Assembly: GCA_018263495.1 (NCBI GenBank)
Contig: JAANXC010000088.1
Location: 1-8,257, forward strand
Direction of reading: 5' to 3'
Length of the DNA stretch: 8,257 bases
Origin: Nitrososphaerota archaeon
GTDB lineage: Archaea > Thermoproteota > Nitrososphaeria > Nitrososphaerales > Nitrosopumilaceae
In this document: in pieces, positions 1-5,751 of the stretch
Numbering within the stretch: position 1 is the first letter of the stretch
Layout of the letters: each line of letters begins with the position of its first letter
Translations under genes and position numbers: made by a program
The notes under the pieces: model-generated
Seen by the model: only the letters and a program-made list of their open reading frames with translations
Told to the model about the DNA's origin: nothing
The model's database searches: none

Positions 1-1438
1 CGTATGGGTAAAGGCTTTGCTCACCACATGGATTAGTTGCACGGAGTGGACTACCACGTGCTTTGGCAAACACATTGTACTTGTTAATATTATCAAAGAA
101 GATTAATCCCGGTTCTGCACTCTTCCAAGCTGATTGAGCTATCAAATCAATCAAGTGATGCGCATTTATTTCCCCAGCTGATGAGTTATCTTTTGGAGAA
201 CGTAGTGTATATTTTCCATCCCCAGAATTTACAAGTACGTCCCAAAAGTCCTTCCAGACACCAACACTAACATTGAAGTTTTCTAAGATTCCAGGCTCCG
301 TCTTGTTTGTAATGAATTTCTCTATATCTGGATGCCAAACTTCCATAATTCCCATATTTGCGCCACGTCTTTTGCCACCCTGTTTCACTACTTCAGTCAC
401 AGTATTGATTATATTCATAAAAGATACTGGTCCTGATGCTACTCCAGAAGTAGAGGCTACAATCTCTCCCTCATCACGCAGATCAGAATAGTTGATTCCT
501 ACACCTCCACCAGACTTGAAAATCAAGGCAGCGTCAGAGGTTGTTTTCATTATTGATTGCATATCATCAGGCATCCCTAAAACAAAGCAGGCAGAAAGTT
601 GGCCTAAACGACCACCTGCATTCATCATGGTAGGTGAATTTGGCAAGAAATCTTGAGATGTCATTAATTCATAGTATTCTGATATTCTGTCAGCATATGC
701 ATCAAATTTTTTGGAAGCAAGCATGGTTAAGAGTTCCTTGAATGACACTTTCATCATTCCTTGCTTTGCCAGATCAAGATAGCAGTTTATGAGACATCTA
801 AAGTGCCATTTATTGAGATGATAGCTCCCTATCTTGAATTTGTAGTTAAAATCATCTAGTTTTTTGAGGTATTCTGCTGCTTCCTCTATATTTTGTGATA
901 TGCCACCATCTTTGGTGAATAGATAATTGTCTCTTATTAGGTCAGAAATGCTAACTAGGACAGCAACCCTTTCAAATAATTCGGTTGGCTTTTCAGTAAT
1001 TTCGTTTTTATTATCACGAAAAAGATAGCGTGACGCCATAACCCTTAAACAATTAACATCGAAAGATTTTCCTACTGAATCTAGCTTTTTAGTATTTAAT
1101 ACCTTCATCTTTTCTTCTCTAACCTTTCTGCGCTCATGGCGATATAGGATATAGCTCTTGGCGATGTCACTATGGCCTTGATCGATCAGAGTTGATTCGA
1201 CTAGATCCTGAATGGATTCAACGCTTGGTGGGTTATTGGCTGAAAATCCATGCTCAGTCAATTTGGTTAAAACGCCATCGGAAAGTTTGATCGCAAGTTC
1301 CTTATCTGGTTTGTTTGACGCCGAGAATGCTTTGTATATGGCATTTAATATTTTGTCCCTGTTAAAGTCTGAAACTGATCCATCTCTCTTCCTAACTTGA
1401 GAAATAGAATGCTCTATCTGTGATTTATTATCTACCAA
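1..1438 (-). CDS. nrdJ: Adenosylcobalamin-dependent (class II) ribonucleotide reductase NrdJ, N-terminal part, cut by window edge
   Basis: This enzyme reduces ribonucleotides to deoxyribonucleotides in the cytoplasm, using coenzyme B12 to generate the radical. 479 codons are visible; the C-terminus lies beyond the left edge. Residues about 12-105 are an ATP-cone (VRKRDGSVSDFNRDKI), the allosteric dATP/ATP site. The catalytic barrel then follows: NSPTMMNAG at 267-275, SAC at 282-284 with C284 the expected first redox cysteine, FKSGGGVGINYSDLR at 307-321, GVASGPVSFM at 332-341, KQGGKRRGANMG at 352-363, and NPCGEQ at 469-474 carrying the active-site Asn469, Cys471 and Glu473. No class I metal-site subunit is seen. 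The start is a TTG: an in-frame TAG lies five codons upstream, no ATG is available, and a strong Shine-Dalgarno sits just ahead. B12-dependent reductase fits an aerobic archaeon that makes its own cobamide. It lies 150 bp downstream of, and in the same direction as, the ATP-cone regulator-like gene. Identification is firm. Confidence 0.96.
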   Translation of the reverse strand, partial: MVDNKSQIEHSISQVRKRDGSVSDFNRDKILNAIYKAFSASNKPDKELAIKLSDGVLTKLTEHGFSANNPPSVESIQDLVESTLIDQGHSDIAKSYILYRHERRKVREEKMKVLNTKKLDSVGKSFDVNCLRVMASRYLFRDNKNEITEKPTELFERVAVLVSISDLIRDNYLFTKDGGISQNIEEAAEYLKKLDDFNYKFKIGSYHLNKWHFRCLINCYLDLAKQGMMKVSFKELLTMLASKKFDAYADRISEYYELMTSQDFLPNSPTMMNAGGRLGQLSACFVLGMPDDMQSIMKTTSDAALIFKSGGGVGINYSDLRDEGEIVASTSGVASGPVSFMNIINTVTEVVKQGGKRRGANMGIMEVWHPDIEKFITNKTEPGILENFNVSVGVWKDFWDVLVNSGDGKYTLRSPKDNSSAGEINAHHLIDLIAQSAWKSAEPGLIFFDNINKYNVFAKARGSPLRATNPCGEQSLYPY

Positions 1439-1441
1439 TGT

Positions 1442-1450
1442 CTCCCCTCC
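1442..1450 (-). promoter_or_regulatory. Strong Shine-Dalgarno site of nrdJ
   Basis: On the minus strand this reads GGAGGGGAG, with the GGAGG core ending 7 nt before the TTG start at 1438. It decides the start codon, since the frame has no ATG nearby and a TAG lies just upstream. It is the only clear Shine-Dalgarno I found in the window; other genes here appear leaderless. A leadered mRNA is therefore expected for nrdJ, which places the promoter well upstream. Confidence 0.75.
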
Positions 1451-1462
1451 AAACTATTGAGT

Positions 1463-1478
1463 TGTTATCCATATAACA
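1463..1478. promoter_or_regulatory. Perfect inverted repeat upstream of nrdJ, candidate operator or leader element
   Basis: TGTTAT-CCAT-ATAACA: 6-bp arms match perfectly around a 4-bp spacer. It ends 25 bp before the nrdJ start codon and 13 bp before the Shine-Dalgarno. If nrdJ is transcribed from the TATA box near 1572, the dyad lies in the 5' leader. If it is transcribed closer in, the dyad overlaps the core promoter. A role as a protein-binding site is inferred from symmetry and position only; such a short AT-rich dyad can arise by chance. Confidence 0.4.
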
Positions 1479-1497
1479 TTTCTGTAAAGGAATTTTT

Positions 1498-1523
1498 GAT
1501 CTAAGATCTAATTTAGCTCAATT
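1498..1523. repeat. Tandem heptamer and imperfect palindrome in the nrdJ upstream region
   Basis: GATCTAA occurs twice in tandem (1498-1504 and 1505-1511). It runs into the imperfect 14-bp palindrome AATTTAGCTCAATT (1510-1523; one mismatched pair). These sit in the 150-bp gap between the ATP-cone regulator-like gene and nrdJ, which otherwise holds no gene. They may be part of a control region; nothing in the sequence proves it. Confidence 0.3.
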
Positions 1524-1567
1524 TTTCTAACCATATTTCAAAAATCTGACAATCATGAAATCAACTG

Positions 1568-1576
1568 TTTATAAGA
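1568..1576 (-). promoter_or_regulatory. Candidate TATA box for nrdJ
   Basis: On the minus strand this reads CTTATAAAC, a good archaeal TATA-box match. It would start transcription near 1545 and leave a leader of roughly 105 nt before nrdJ, agreeing with the Shine-Dalgarno-led start. It lies in the gap just downstream of the preceding gene's stop codon, so nrdJ could be transcribed on its own or by read-through. Confidence 0.4.
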
Positions 1577-1588
1577 AAATTGGGTGAT

Positions 1589-3823
1589 CTAGATGATATA
1601 TGTAGACTTGCAGGTAGGACATTTATCATCAAGTTTTTCATCTTTGAATCCACAGTTACCACAGATTGATACTTGCATAACAGGCTTGAATGAGCTAGTA
1701 ATATTAGCCACTTTCTCAATGACTTTTTTGATCTCGCTTGTCTTAGTGCCTTTTGGTATAGTAATACGTGTCAACAATCCACCATTGAGAGTTTTACCAA
1801 TTTTGTTACACTCTGTGATCTCCGCACTTTTTCCAGTAAGGCTTGATATCTTGGAAATGTCAAATGCAATTCCCTGCGAATAGGTTTCAGTTGAGATCGC
1901 TAAGCTGGTATGTTCTTGAGTTGAATCAGGACTTAATAGATCGGTGGTGATTTGCTGGACAGAATTTTTTCCATATTTTTCACCATCTAGAGAAATGAAT
2001 CTTCCAGATCCATCGCTCTCAGTCATAGTTACGATAACATTTATTCCAAGTTCTCTGCCTTTCTTTGATGCAATATCTACAGCGGTTTCAATTACCTTGT
2101 ATAGGATCTCTTGTCCCTCTTTGTTATTTTTGAATCCAAGTATACCATAAATTGCATTATGTAAACCTACTAGGTTGATCACCAAAGAGACTGTGGCACG
2201 CTCCATATACTGTGTATTAGCAGCAAGTATTGGATTAACTGCCAGTCTGATTAGATTAGAGATGCTTTTGTTGCGTAAAGCCATAGAATCTAAAGCTGGT
2301 TTCATTAGCAATGCAAGTCTTGCTCGAAAATAAGTTTCGTCTTTGTTTGATTCAAATGCCAAACGGGGAAGATTGATAGACAATGAACCTAAATGTAATG
2401 CGGTAGATGTTGTATTTTTTGGATAAATGATCCCTTTCTGGGAGATGTTATGTTTTGCAAACACTACTTTGCCCCCAAGAGTAATAATTTCAGATAATAT
2501 CTCTGATACGTCTGTTATCCGTCCCTTCTCATAATCAATAACAAGCCCTATCTTTGGAATTGGTGTAAGCTTTGCATATGTTTTGTAGGCAGAAAGTATA
2601 GTTTTTACAATTTTTTGCTCTGTTCCTAGTGGAATTCTAAATGAGACCACTGTTGATATCTTGTTATAGCCTATACTTGTAAAAGATGTTGTAAAGGAAT
2701 CAACCAGTTTACGTTCAAGTTCAGGTAAATTTTTTGAATATTTTGAGAGTAATGGTATTAGATCATCCATCACCACTTCCTGAGAAGCTTCCTTTGAGAT
2801 GAGCGCTATTATCATAGATAATGCAGAAGAAAGATGATCGAGTGTCTTAACTGATGGAATTCTACAAACACCAAGGGATTTCCCTTTGAGATCTATACCA
2901 TCTTCGATCAATGTCTTTACATTTATGAATACAGCGTCCGGCAAAATTGACCATAATCCAAGATTAGTAATATGAAGATCGCCTGATAGATGTGCATCTG
3001 CTATATCCTTTGGAAGAGTACTTGTGAGAAGATGTTCAGCAAATACAATTTGGCCAGTCTTAAATAACAATCCCTCTATACCGTTATCTACATTTTCTGT
3101 ATTTGTTATCATCTCTTGAACTTCAAATGTAGGAAGTCCAACTCTAGCTAGTTTGTGTCTGTATTCTTCGTGACCGTGTTCTAAGAGTACTGAATTAACC
3201 AATTCACGAATGAGCGAACCTGTCAGATATGCAGTCTGATATTTGTAAATGCGGTTTTCAACCTCTTCAGTTATTTTTTGTGCCAGTTCTAGTGGTAAGC
3301 TTCCCTCACGAACCAATGACTGGATTATTTTCTGAGAATTAAACTCCTCAATTGAGTCATGTGATGTTCTTACATACATTTTGCCGCTTTCTATAATTGA
3401 TCTTTCTTCAATCTGCCTTGCAAGGCTTAAGACAAGTTTGCCAAGATTTGTAATTGTGTATCTTCGTTCTGACTTGTTTAATGCTACAAGTGATTGCCTT
3501 AACAATTTTCTTAAATGATATGCGAATTTGCCGCTTTCTTTCTTTGATTTGAATCCTGCAAGAGATTTTAGTTCAGAATAAGTAAGTGGTCCTTTTGAGT
3601 TCAAGATTCTTAATATATCAATTCGATTTGGACTTGCCATAACAGAAAAGATCATTCTTACCCGTTTGGAAGTAGATTGAAGTACTTGGTTTCCAGATGG
3701 TTCCTCATCTAAACTAATATCATCAAGATCATCTACATCATCAAGATCATCTACATCATCAAGAATCGTATCGGATTCAGATTCGATCTCTTTCTCTAGA
3801 TCTAATTTTTTACTACTCCCCAA
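1589..3823 (-). CDS. Winged-helix / ATP-cone / degenerate NrdD-like protein with C-terminal zinc ribbon; probable nucleotide-sensing regulator
   Basis: 744 residues in five parts. Residues 1-45 are an acidic tail with a DDVDDL repeat. Residues about 50-140 form an ArsR-like winged helix (MASPNRIDILRIL at 62-74, then AYHLRKLLRQSLV and an RRYTIT wing). Residues about 149-230 are an ATP-cone (FNSQKIIQSL...EEYRHKLARVGLP). Residues about 250-710 resemble anaerobic reductase NrdD: AHLSGDLHITNL at 277-288 matches the family's GDIHIHDL region, and GSLSINLPRL at 479-488 matches its NLPR motif. Residues 721-738 are a CxxC/CxxC zinc ribbon. The only cysteines are C320, C672 and the four zinc ligands, so the catalytic cysteines expected after the HDL motif and just before the NLPR segment are absent. 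The chain stops six residues after the ribbon, so the RVxGY glycyl-radical loop is missing too. Automatic annotation would probably say anaerobic ribonucleotide reductase; I infer a non-catalytic transcription factor. The start is TTG, the only plausible upstream start; Met57 would cut into the winged helix. Confidence 0.85.
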   Translation of the reverse strand: MGSSKKLDLEKEIESESDTILDDVDDLDDVDDLDDISLDEEPSGNQVLQSTSKRVRMIFSVMASPNRIDILRILNSKGPLTYSELKSLAGFKSKKESGKFAYHLRKLLRQSLVALNKSERRYTITNLGKLVLSLARQIEERSIIESGKMYVRTSHDSIEEFNSQKIIQSLVREGSLPLELAQKITEEVENRIYKYQTAYLTGSLIRELVNSVLLEHGHEEYRHKLARVGLPTFEVQEMITNTENVDNGIEGLLFKTGQIVFAEHLLTSTLPKDIADAHLSGDLHITNLGLWSILPDAVFINVKTLIEDGIDLKGKSLGVCRIPSVKTLDHLSSALSMIIALISKEASQEVVMDDLIPLLSKYSKNLPELERKLVDSFTTSFTSIGYNKISTVVSFRIPLGTEQKIVKTILSAYKTYAKLTPIPKIGLVIDYEKGRITDVSEILSEIITLGGKVVFAKHNISQKGIIYPKNTTSTALHLGSLSINLPRLAFESNKDETYFRARLALLMKPALDSMALRNKSISNLIRLAVNPILAANTQYMERATVSLVINLVGLHNAIYGILGFKNNKEGQEILYKVIETAVDIASKKGRELGINVIVTMTESDGSGRFISLDGEKYGKNSVQQITTDLLSPDSTQEHTSLAISTETYSQGIAFDISKISSLTGKSAEITECNKIGKTLNGGLLTRITIPKGTKTSEIKKVIEKVANITSSFKPVMQVSICGNCGFKDEKLDDKCPTCKSTYII
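3718..3765 (-). repeat. 18-bp tandem repeat encoding the DDVDDL acidic tail
   Basis: The plus-strand unit CATCATCAAGATCATCTA occurs once with one mismatch (3718-3735), once perfectly (3736-3753) and once as a partial copy (3754 on). On the coding strand it yields DDVDDLDDVDDLDD near residues 22-35 of the winged-helix/ATP-cone protein. Because the unit is a multiple of three, gain or loss of copies would keep the frame, so copy number may vary between strains. Confidence 0.8.
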
Positions 3824-3852
3824 TATAATTAATAAAAAAATAGAAGTAATTA

Positions 3853-3865
3853 AGGTTTGTAACCT
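3853..3865. promoter_or_regulatory. Inverted repeat at the predicted transcription start of the regulator-like gene, candidate operator
   Basis: AGGTT-TGT-AACCT is a perfect dyad with 5-bp arms. It lies between the candidate TATA box (centre about 3876) and the start expected about 26 bp downstream of it. A protein bound here would block the polymerase, the usual site for an archaeal repressor, so autoregulation is an inference worth testing. It is the most GC-containing patch of an otherwise very AT-rich gap. Confidence 0.4.
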
Positions 3866-3870
3866 GATCG

Positions 3871-3880
3871 AATTTTAAAT
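3871..3880 (-). promoter_or_regulatory. Candidate TATA box of the winged-helix/ATP-cone gene
   Basis: ATTTAAAATT on the minus strand, about 53 bp before the TTG start, giving a leader of roughly 27 nt. The surrounding DNA is so AT-rich that other TATA-like stretches exist, so this placement is only a best guess. Confidence 0.3.
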
Positions 3881-3909
3881 TTTTTATTCAAAAAATAAAA
3901 CATATGGTT

Positions 3910-3922
3910 AAAAATAAAAAAA
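3910..3922 (-). terminator. T-rich terminator after the 53-residue zinc-ribbon gene
   Basis: On the minus strand this is a run of seven T, one A, then five T, starting 5 bp after the TGA stop. Archaeal RNA polymerase terminates intrinsically on oligo-T tracts without needing a hairpin. Together with the candidate promoter at 3871-3880 it suggests that the zinc-ribbon gene is separate from the regulator-like gene downstream. Confidence 0.4.
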
Positions 3923-3927
3923 TTTAC

Positions 3928-4089
3928 TCACTTTTTTTCCAAGTCAAGTGAAAATTCAGTTGCCGAAAGTACTTGTCCACAAGATGGACATTTATTATTA
4001 TAATGTTTCATAACATCTTTTACAGATTTGAGTGTCTGCATTGTGGAAATTTTTTCACCACACTTTCCACAGCTTATATCAGCAGACAT
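3928..4089 (-). CDS. 53-residue zinc-ribbon protein
   Basis: A short gene, MSADISCGKCGE...NNKCPSCGQVLSATEF, with two CxxC knuckles (C7/C10 and C34/C37) 23 residues apart, the layout of a zinc ribbon; the chain ends soon after. It starts with ATG and ends with TGA. An AT-rich box centred 29 bp upstream supports a leaderless mRNA starting close to this ATG. I do not recognise a named family. Single zinc ribbons of this size in archaea often bind nucleic acid or act as small subunits of larger complexes, but its function is unknown. It lies between the regulator-like gene and the DUF35/thiolase pair, with its own apparent promoter and terminator, so there is no strong operon clue to its role. 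Confidence 0.8.
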   Translation of the reverse strand: MSADISCGKCGEKISTMQTLKSVKDVMKHYNNKCPSCGQVLSATEFSLDLEKK

Positions 4090-4113
4090 TGATAGACATT
4101 CAGTGCCAAATCG

Positions 4114-4121
4114 TATTAAAT
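4114..4121 (-). promoter_or_regulatory. Candidate TATA box of the 53-residue zinc-ribbon gene
   Basis: ATTTAATA on the minus strand, centred about 29 bp before the ATG at 4089, the spacing expected for a leaderless or nearly leaderless archaeal transcript. It sits in a T/A-rich gap that may also terminate the upstream thiolase/DUF35 transcript. Confidence 0.45.
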
Positions 4122-4158
4122 TTTAAAAAATTTTTTTTCATAATATACTAAAAATGAT

Positions 4159-4524
4159 TTACAGCTTTTCCAAAACTATACCACGATCATCAAAATCAAC
4201 CACCTTTACTGCAGCGCCAATCGGAAGATCTCCAGGTTTTTGTATATTTGCTAAAAATCCTGAAATTCTTAAATCATAATCACCTAATTCCATTACAACC
4301 CAAGCATATGGAGACAAGTCCTCAAATCCTGCCGGAGGAACAGTCATTATTGTATATGTAACAACCTTTCCAGTGCCTTTTAGAATAGAATCTTCAAATT
4401 CTTTACTGCCACATTTTTTGCAAAAATATACTGTTGCAAGATGTAGATCATTACATTTTGTGCACTTTCTAGCAAGTACATTACCAGCCTTTGCTGCTTC
4501 AATAAATTCAGGTTTTGCAGACAA
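4159..4524 (-). CDS. DUF35 zinc-ribbon/OB-fold protein, thiolase partner
   Basis: 121 residues from the chosen TTG start (MSAKPEFIEAAKAGN). An N-terminal helix is followed by a rubredoxin-like zinc ribbon, CTKC (C21, C24) and CKKC (C35, C38), and then an OB-fold domain from about residue 48 (GTGKVVTYTIMTVPPAGF ... VVDFDDRGIVLEKL). This is the DUF35 family, whose members bind acyl-CoA and pair with thiolases. In methanogens a DUF35 protein bridges acetoacetyl-CoA thiolase and HMG-CoA synthase in one complex that channels the intermediate. Here it follows the thiolase directly: the thiolase TAA is separated by one base from this TTG, suggesting translational coupling. A GTG three codons earlier (4533), overlapping the thiolase end, is the alternative start. 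The frame opens back to 4575, but that extension is inside the thiolase gene and unlike the family. No Shine-Dalgarno is seen. Confidence 0.88.
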   Translation of the reverse strand: MSAKPEFIEAAKAGNVLARKCTKCNDLHLATVYFCKKCGSKEFEDSILKGTGKVVTYTIMTVPPAGFEDLSPYAWVVMELGDYDLRISGFLANIQKPGDLPIGAAVKVVDFDDRGIVLEKL

Positions 4525-4525
4525 T

Positions 4526-5680
4526 TTACACACTTTGAAAGATATGAACTGCACAACTGGCGCCAGTAGCACCAAAGTTTTGCGTTAATCCAATTTTTGC
4601 ATCATTAACGGTTCTCTCGCCAGACTGTCCTGTTAGTTGCTCAAATACTTCGACTATTTGACCAACACCAGTTGCACCAATTGGATGCCCTTTGGATTTA
4701 AGACCGCCAGAGGGATTAATAGAAATTGAACCATTTAGTTTAGTTTCACCATTTTGTGCGGCAGTTGCACCAGTACCTTTCTCAAAGAAGCCTAGATCTT
4801 CTGTGTCAACAACTTCTGCGACAGTAAAACAATCATGAACTTCAGCAAAGTCAACATTTTTTGAAGTAATTCCTGCCATCTTGTATGCAGCTTCAGCTGC
4901 TATCTTTGTACTTGGTATTGTGGTAAGATGTTCACGTCCTTGCAACGCTGCAGGAGAACCACCACGTCCAGAACCAATTACTTTTACATAATCCTTTGAA
5001 TGCTCTTTAGCAAATTTTTCATTACATAAAATGACAGAACTTGCCCCATCAGAGAATGGACAGCAATCATATAATTTTAAAGGGCTAGCAACTACCGCTG
5101 AATTCATCACATCATCAATTGTAATTTTTTTTCTAAAGTGTGCTTTAGGATTTAAAAAACCATTTTCATGATTCTTTACTGCAACACTTGCAAGATCTTC
5201 TTCAGTTGCATCAAATTCATGTAGGTATGCACGCGCCATTGATGCAAACAAACCAGGAAATGATGCTCCTGCTTGACCTTCATAAAAGAAATCAGAGCAG
5301 TAAGAAAAGTAAGTTGTTGTCCAATCAGTACCAGTATGTGTTACTTTTTCAGTACCAGTAACTAAGACAGCGTCATAAAATCCTGCGGCTACGTTTGCAA
5401 ATCCTTCTCTAAAAGAAACAGAACCACTTCCACATGCAGATTCAATAGAAAGTGAAGGACATTCAGAAATTCCTAGATTACTCATAACAACAGGACCCAA
5501 GTGCACCTGCTTGTCTGCAACACCAAATACATTGGAGATGTAACCTGCTTGAATCTCTTTAGGTTCAATTCCAGCATTTTCAATTGCACCAACTGATGCT
5601 TGAATTGTAATATCAGAAATACTATCCTCTAACTTTCCATATTTTGTACTGCCAGCACCTAAAACACAAACTTTTTCCAT
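4526..5680 (-). CDS. Thiolase (acetyl-CoA C-acetyltransferase family, archaeal/SCP2 type)
   Basis: 384 residues, full length for the family. It probably condenses two acetyl-CoA into acetoacetyl-CoA, or cleaves acetoacetyl-CoA, in the cytoplasm. The nucleophile is C83 in SIESACGSGS. The VHDCF motif at 281-285 gives H282 and C284, and GHPIGATG at 331-338 gives the oxyanion-hole His332. The HDCF motif in place of the bacterial arrangement, and the lack of the classical C-terminal CxG cysteine, put it with SCP2-like archaeal thiolases. It is paired with a DUF35 gene immediately downstream. Two roles are possible: supplying acetoacetyl-CoA for mevalonate and archaeal lipids, or the last step of the 3-hydroxypropionate/4-hydroxybutyrate carbon-fixation cycle, which yields two acetyl-CoA in these archaea. 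The sequence alone does not separate them. The ATG start has a TATA box 25 bp upstream, indicating a leaderless mRNA. Confidence 0.93.
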   Translation of the reverse strand: MEKVCVLGAGSTKYGKLEDSISDITIQASVGAIENAGIEPKEIQAGYISNVFGVADKQVHLGPVVMSNLGISECPSLSIESACGSGSVSFREGFANVAAGFYDAVLVTGTEKVTHTGTDWTTTYFSYCSDFFYEGQAGASFPGLFASMARAYLHEFDATEEDLASVAVKNHENGFLNPKAHFRKKITIDDVMNSAVVASPLKLYDCCPFSDGASSVILCNEKFAKEHSKDYVKVIGSGRGGSPAALQGREHLTTIPSTKIAAEAAYKMAGITSKNVDFAEVHDCFTVAEVVDTEDLGFFEKGTGATAAQNGETKLNGSISINPSGGLKSKGHPIGATGVGQIVEVFEQLTGQSGERTVNDAKIGLTQNFGATGASCAVHIFQSV

Positions 5681-5700
5681 AAAAAACGCTGACTAATTCC

Positions 5701-5709
5701 TTATAAAAA
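5701..5709 (-). promoter_or_regulatory. TATA box of the thiolase/DUF35 operon
   Basis: TTTTTATAA on the minus strand, centred 25 bp before the thiolase ATG. This is the standard archaeal spacing for a leaderless mRNA. It lies in the 71-bp divergent gap shared with the plus-strand zinc-finger gene, whose own weaker candidate (TTTTGATAAG at 5721-5730) is centred 27 bp before its GTG. Confidence 0.65.
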
Positions 5710-5751
5710 TTCTTCATAAGTTTTGATAAGGGTAGATTTTACATATTAACA

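Noticed and set aside
273..491. Open frame on the plus strand
   Set aside because: Lies entirely antisense to conserved nrdJ coding sequence; its protein shows no recognisable domain.
1212..1400. Open frame on the plus strand
   Set aside because: Antisense to the NrdJ ATP-cone region; no domain and no promoter signal.
1470..1477. TTATATGG on the minus strand as the nrdJ TATA box
   Set aside because: Transcription would start at about the Shine-Dalgarno itself, wasting it; the box at 1568-1576 is more consistent. The sequence is better explained as one arm of the dyad.
1593..2150. Two plus-strand open frames (1593-1883 and 1944-2150)
   Set aside because: Both are antisense to the NrdD-like body and zinc ribbon of the 744-residue protein, whose motifs are clear.
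3718..3765. CRISPR-like short repeats
   Set aside because: The 18-bp units are contiguous, without spacers, and encode an acidic protein repeat in frame.
1589..3823. A working anaerobic (class III) ribonucleotide reductase
   Set aside because: No cysteines at the expected catalytic positions, no glycyl-radical loop, no NrdG activase gene alongside, and a fused winged helix.
3876..3900. A/T-run hairpin as a terminator or small RNA
   Set aside because: The apparent stem is only T and A runs in a very AT-rich gap, with no stable GC pairs.
4525..4575. N-terminal extension of the DUF35 protein up to 4575
   Set aside because: It would read through the end of the thiolase gene in another frame and does not resemble the family N-terminus; TTG 4524 or GTG 4533 fits better.
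4373..4588. Plus-strand open frame
   Set aside because: Antisense to the DUF35 zinc ribbon and the end of the thiolase, both conserved.
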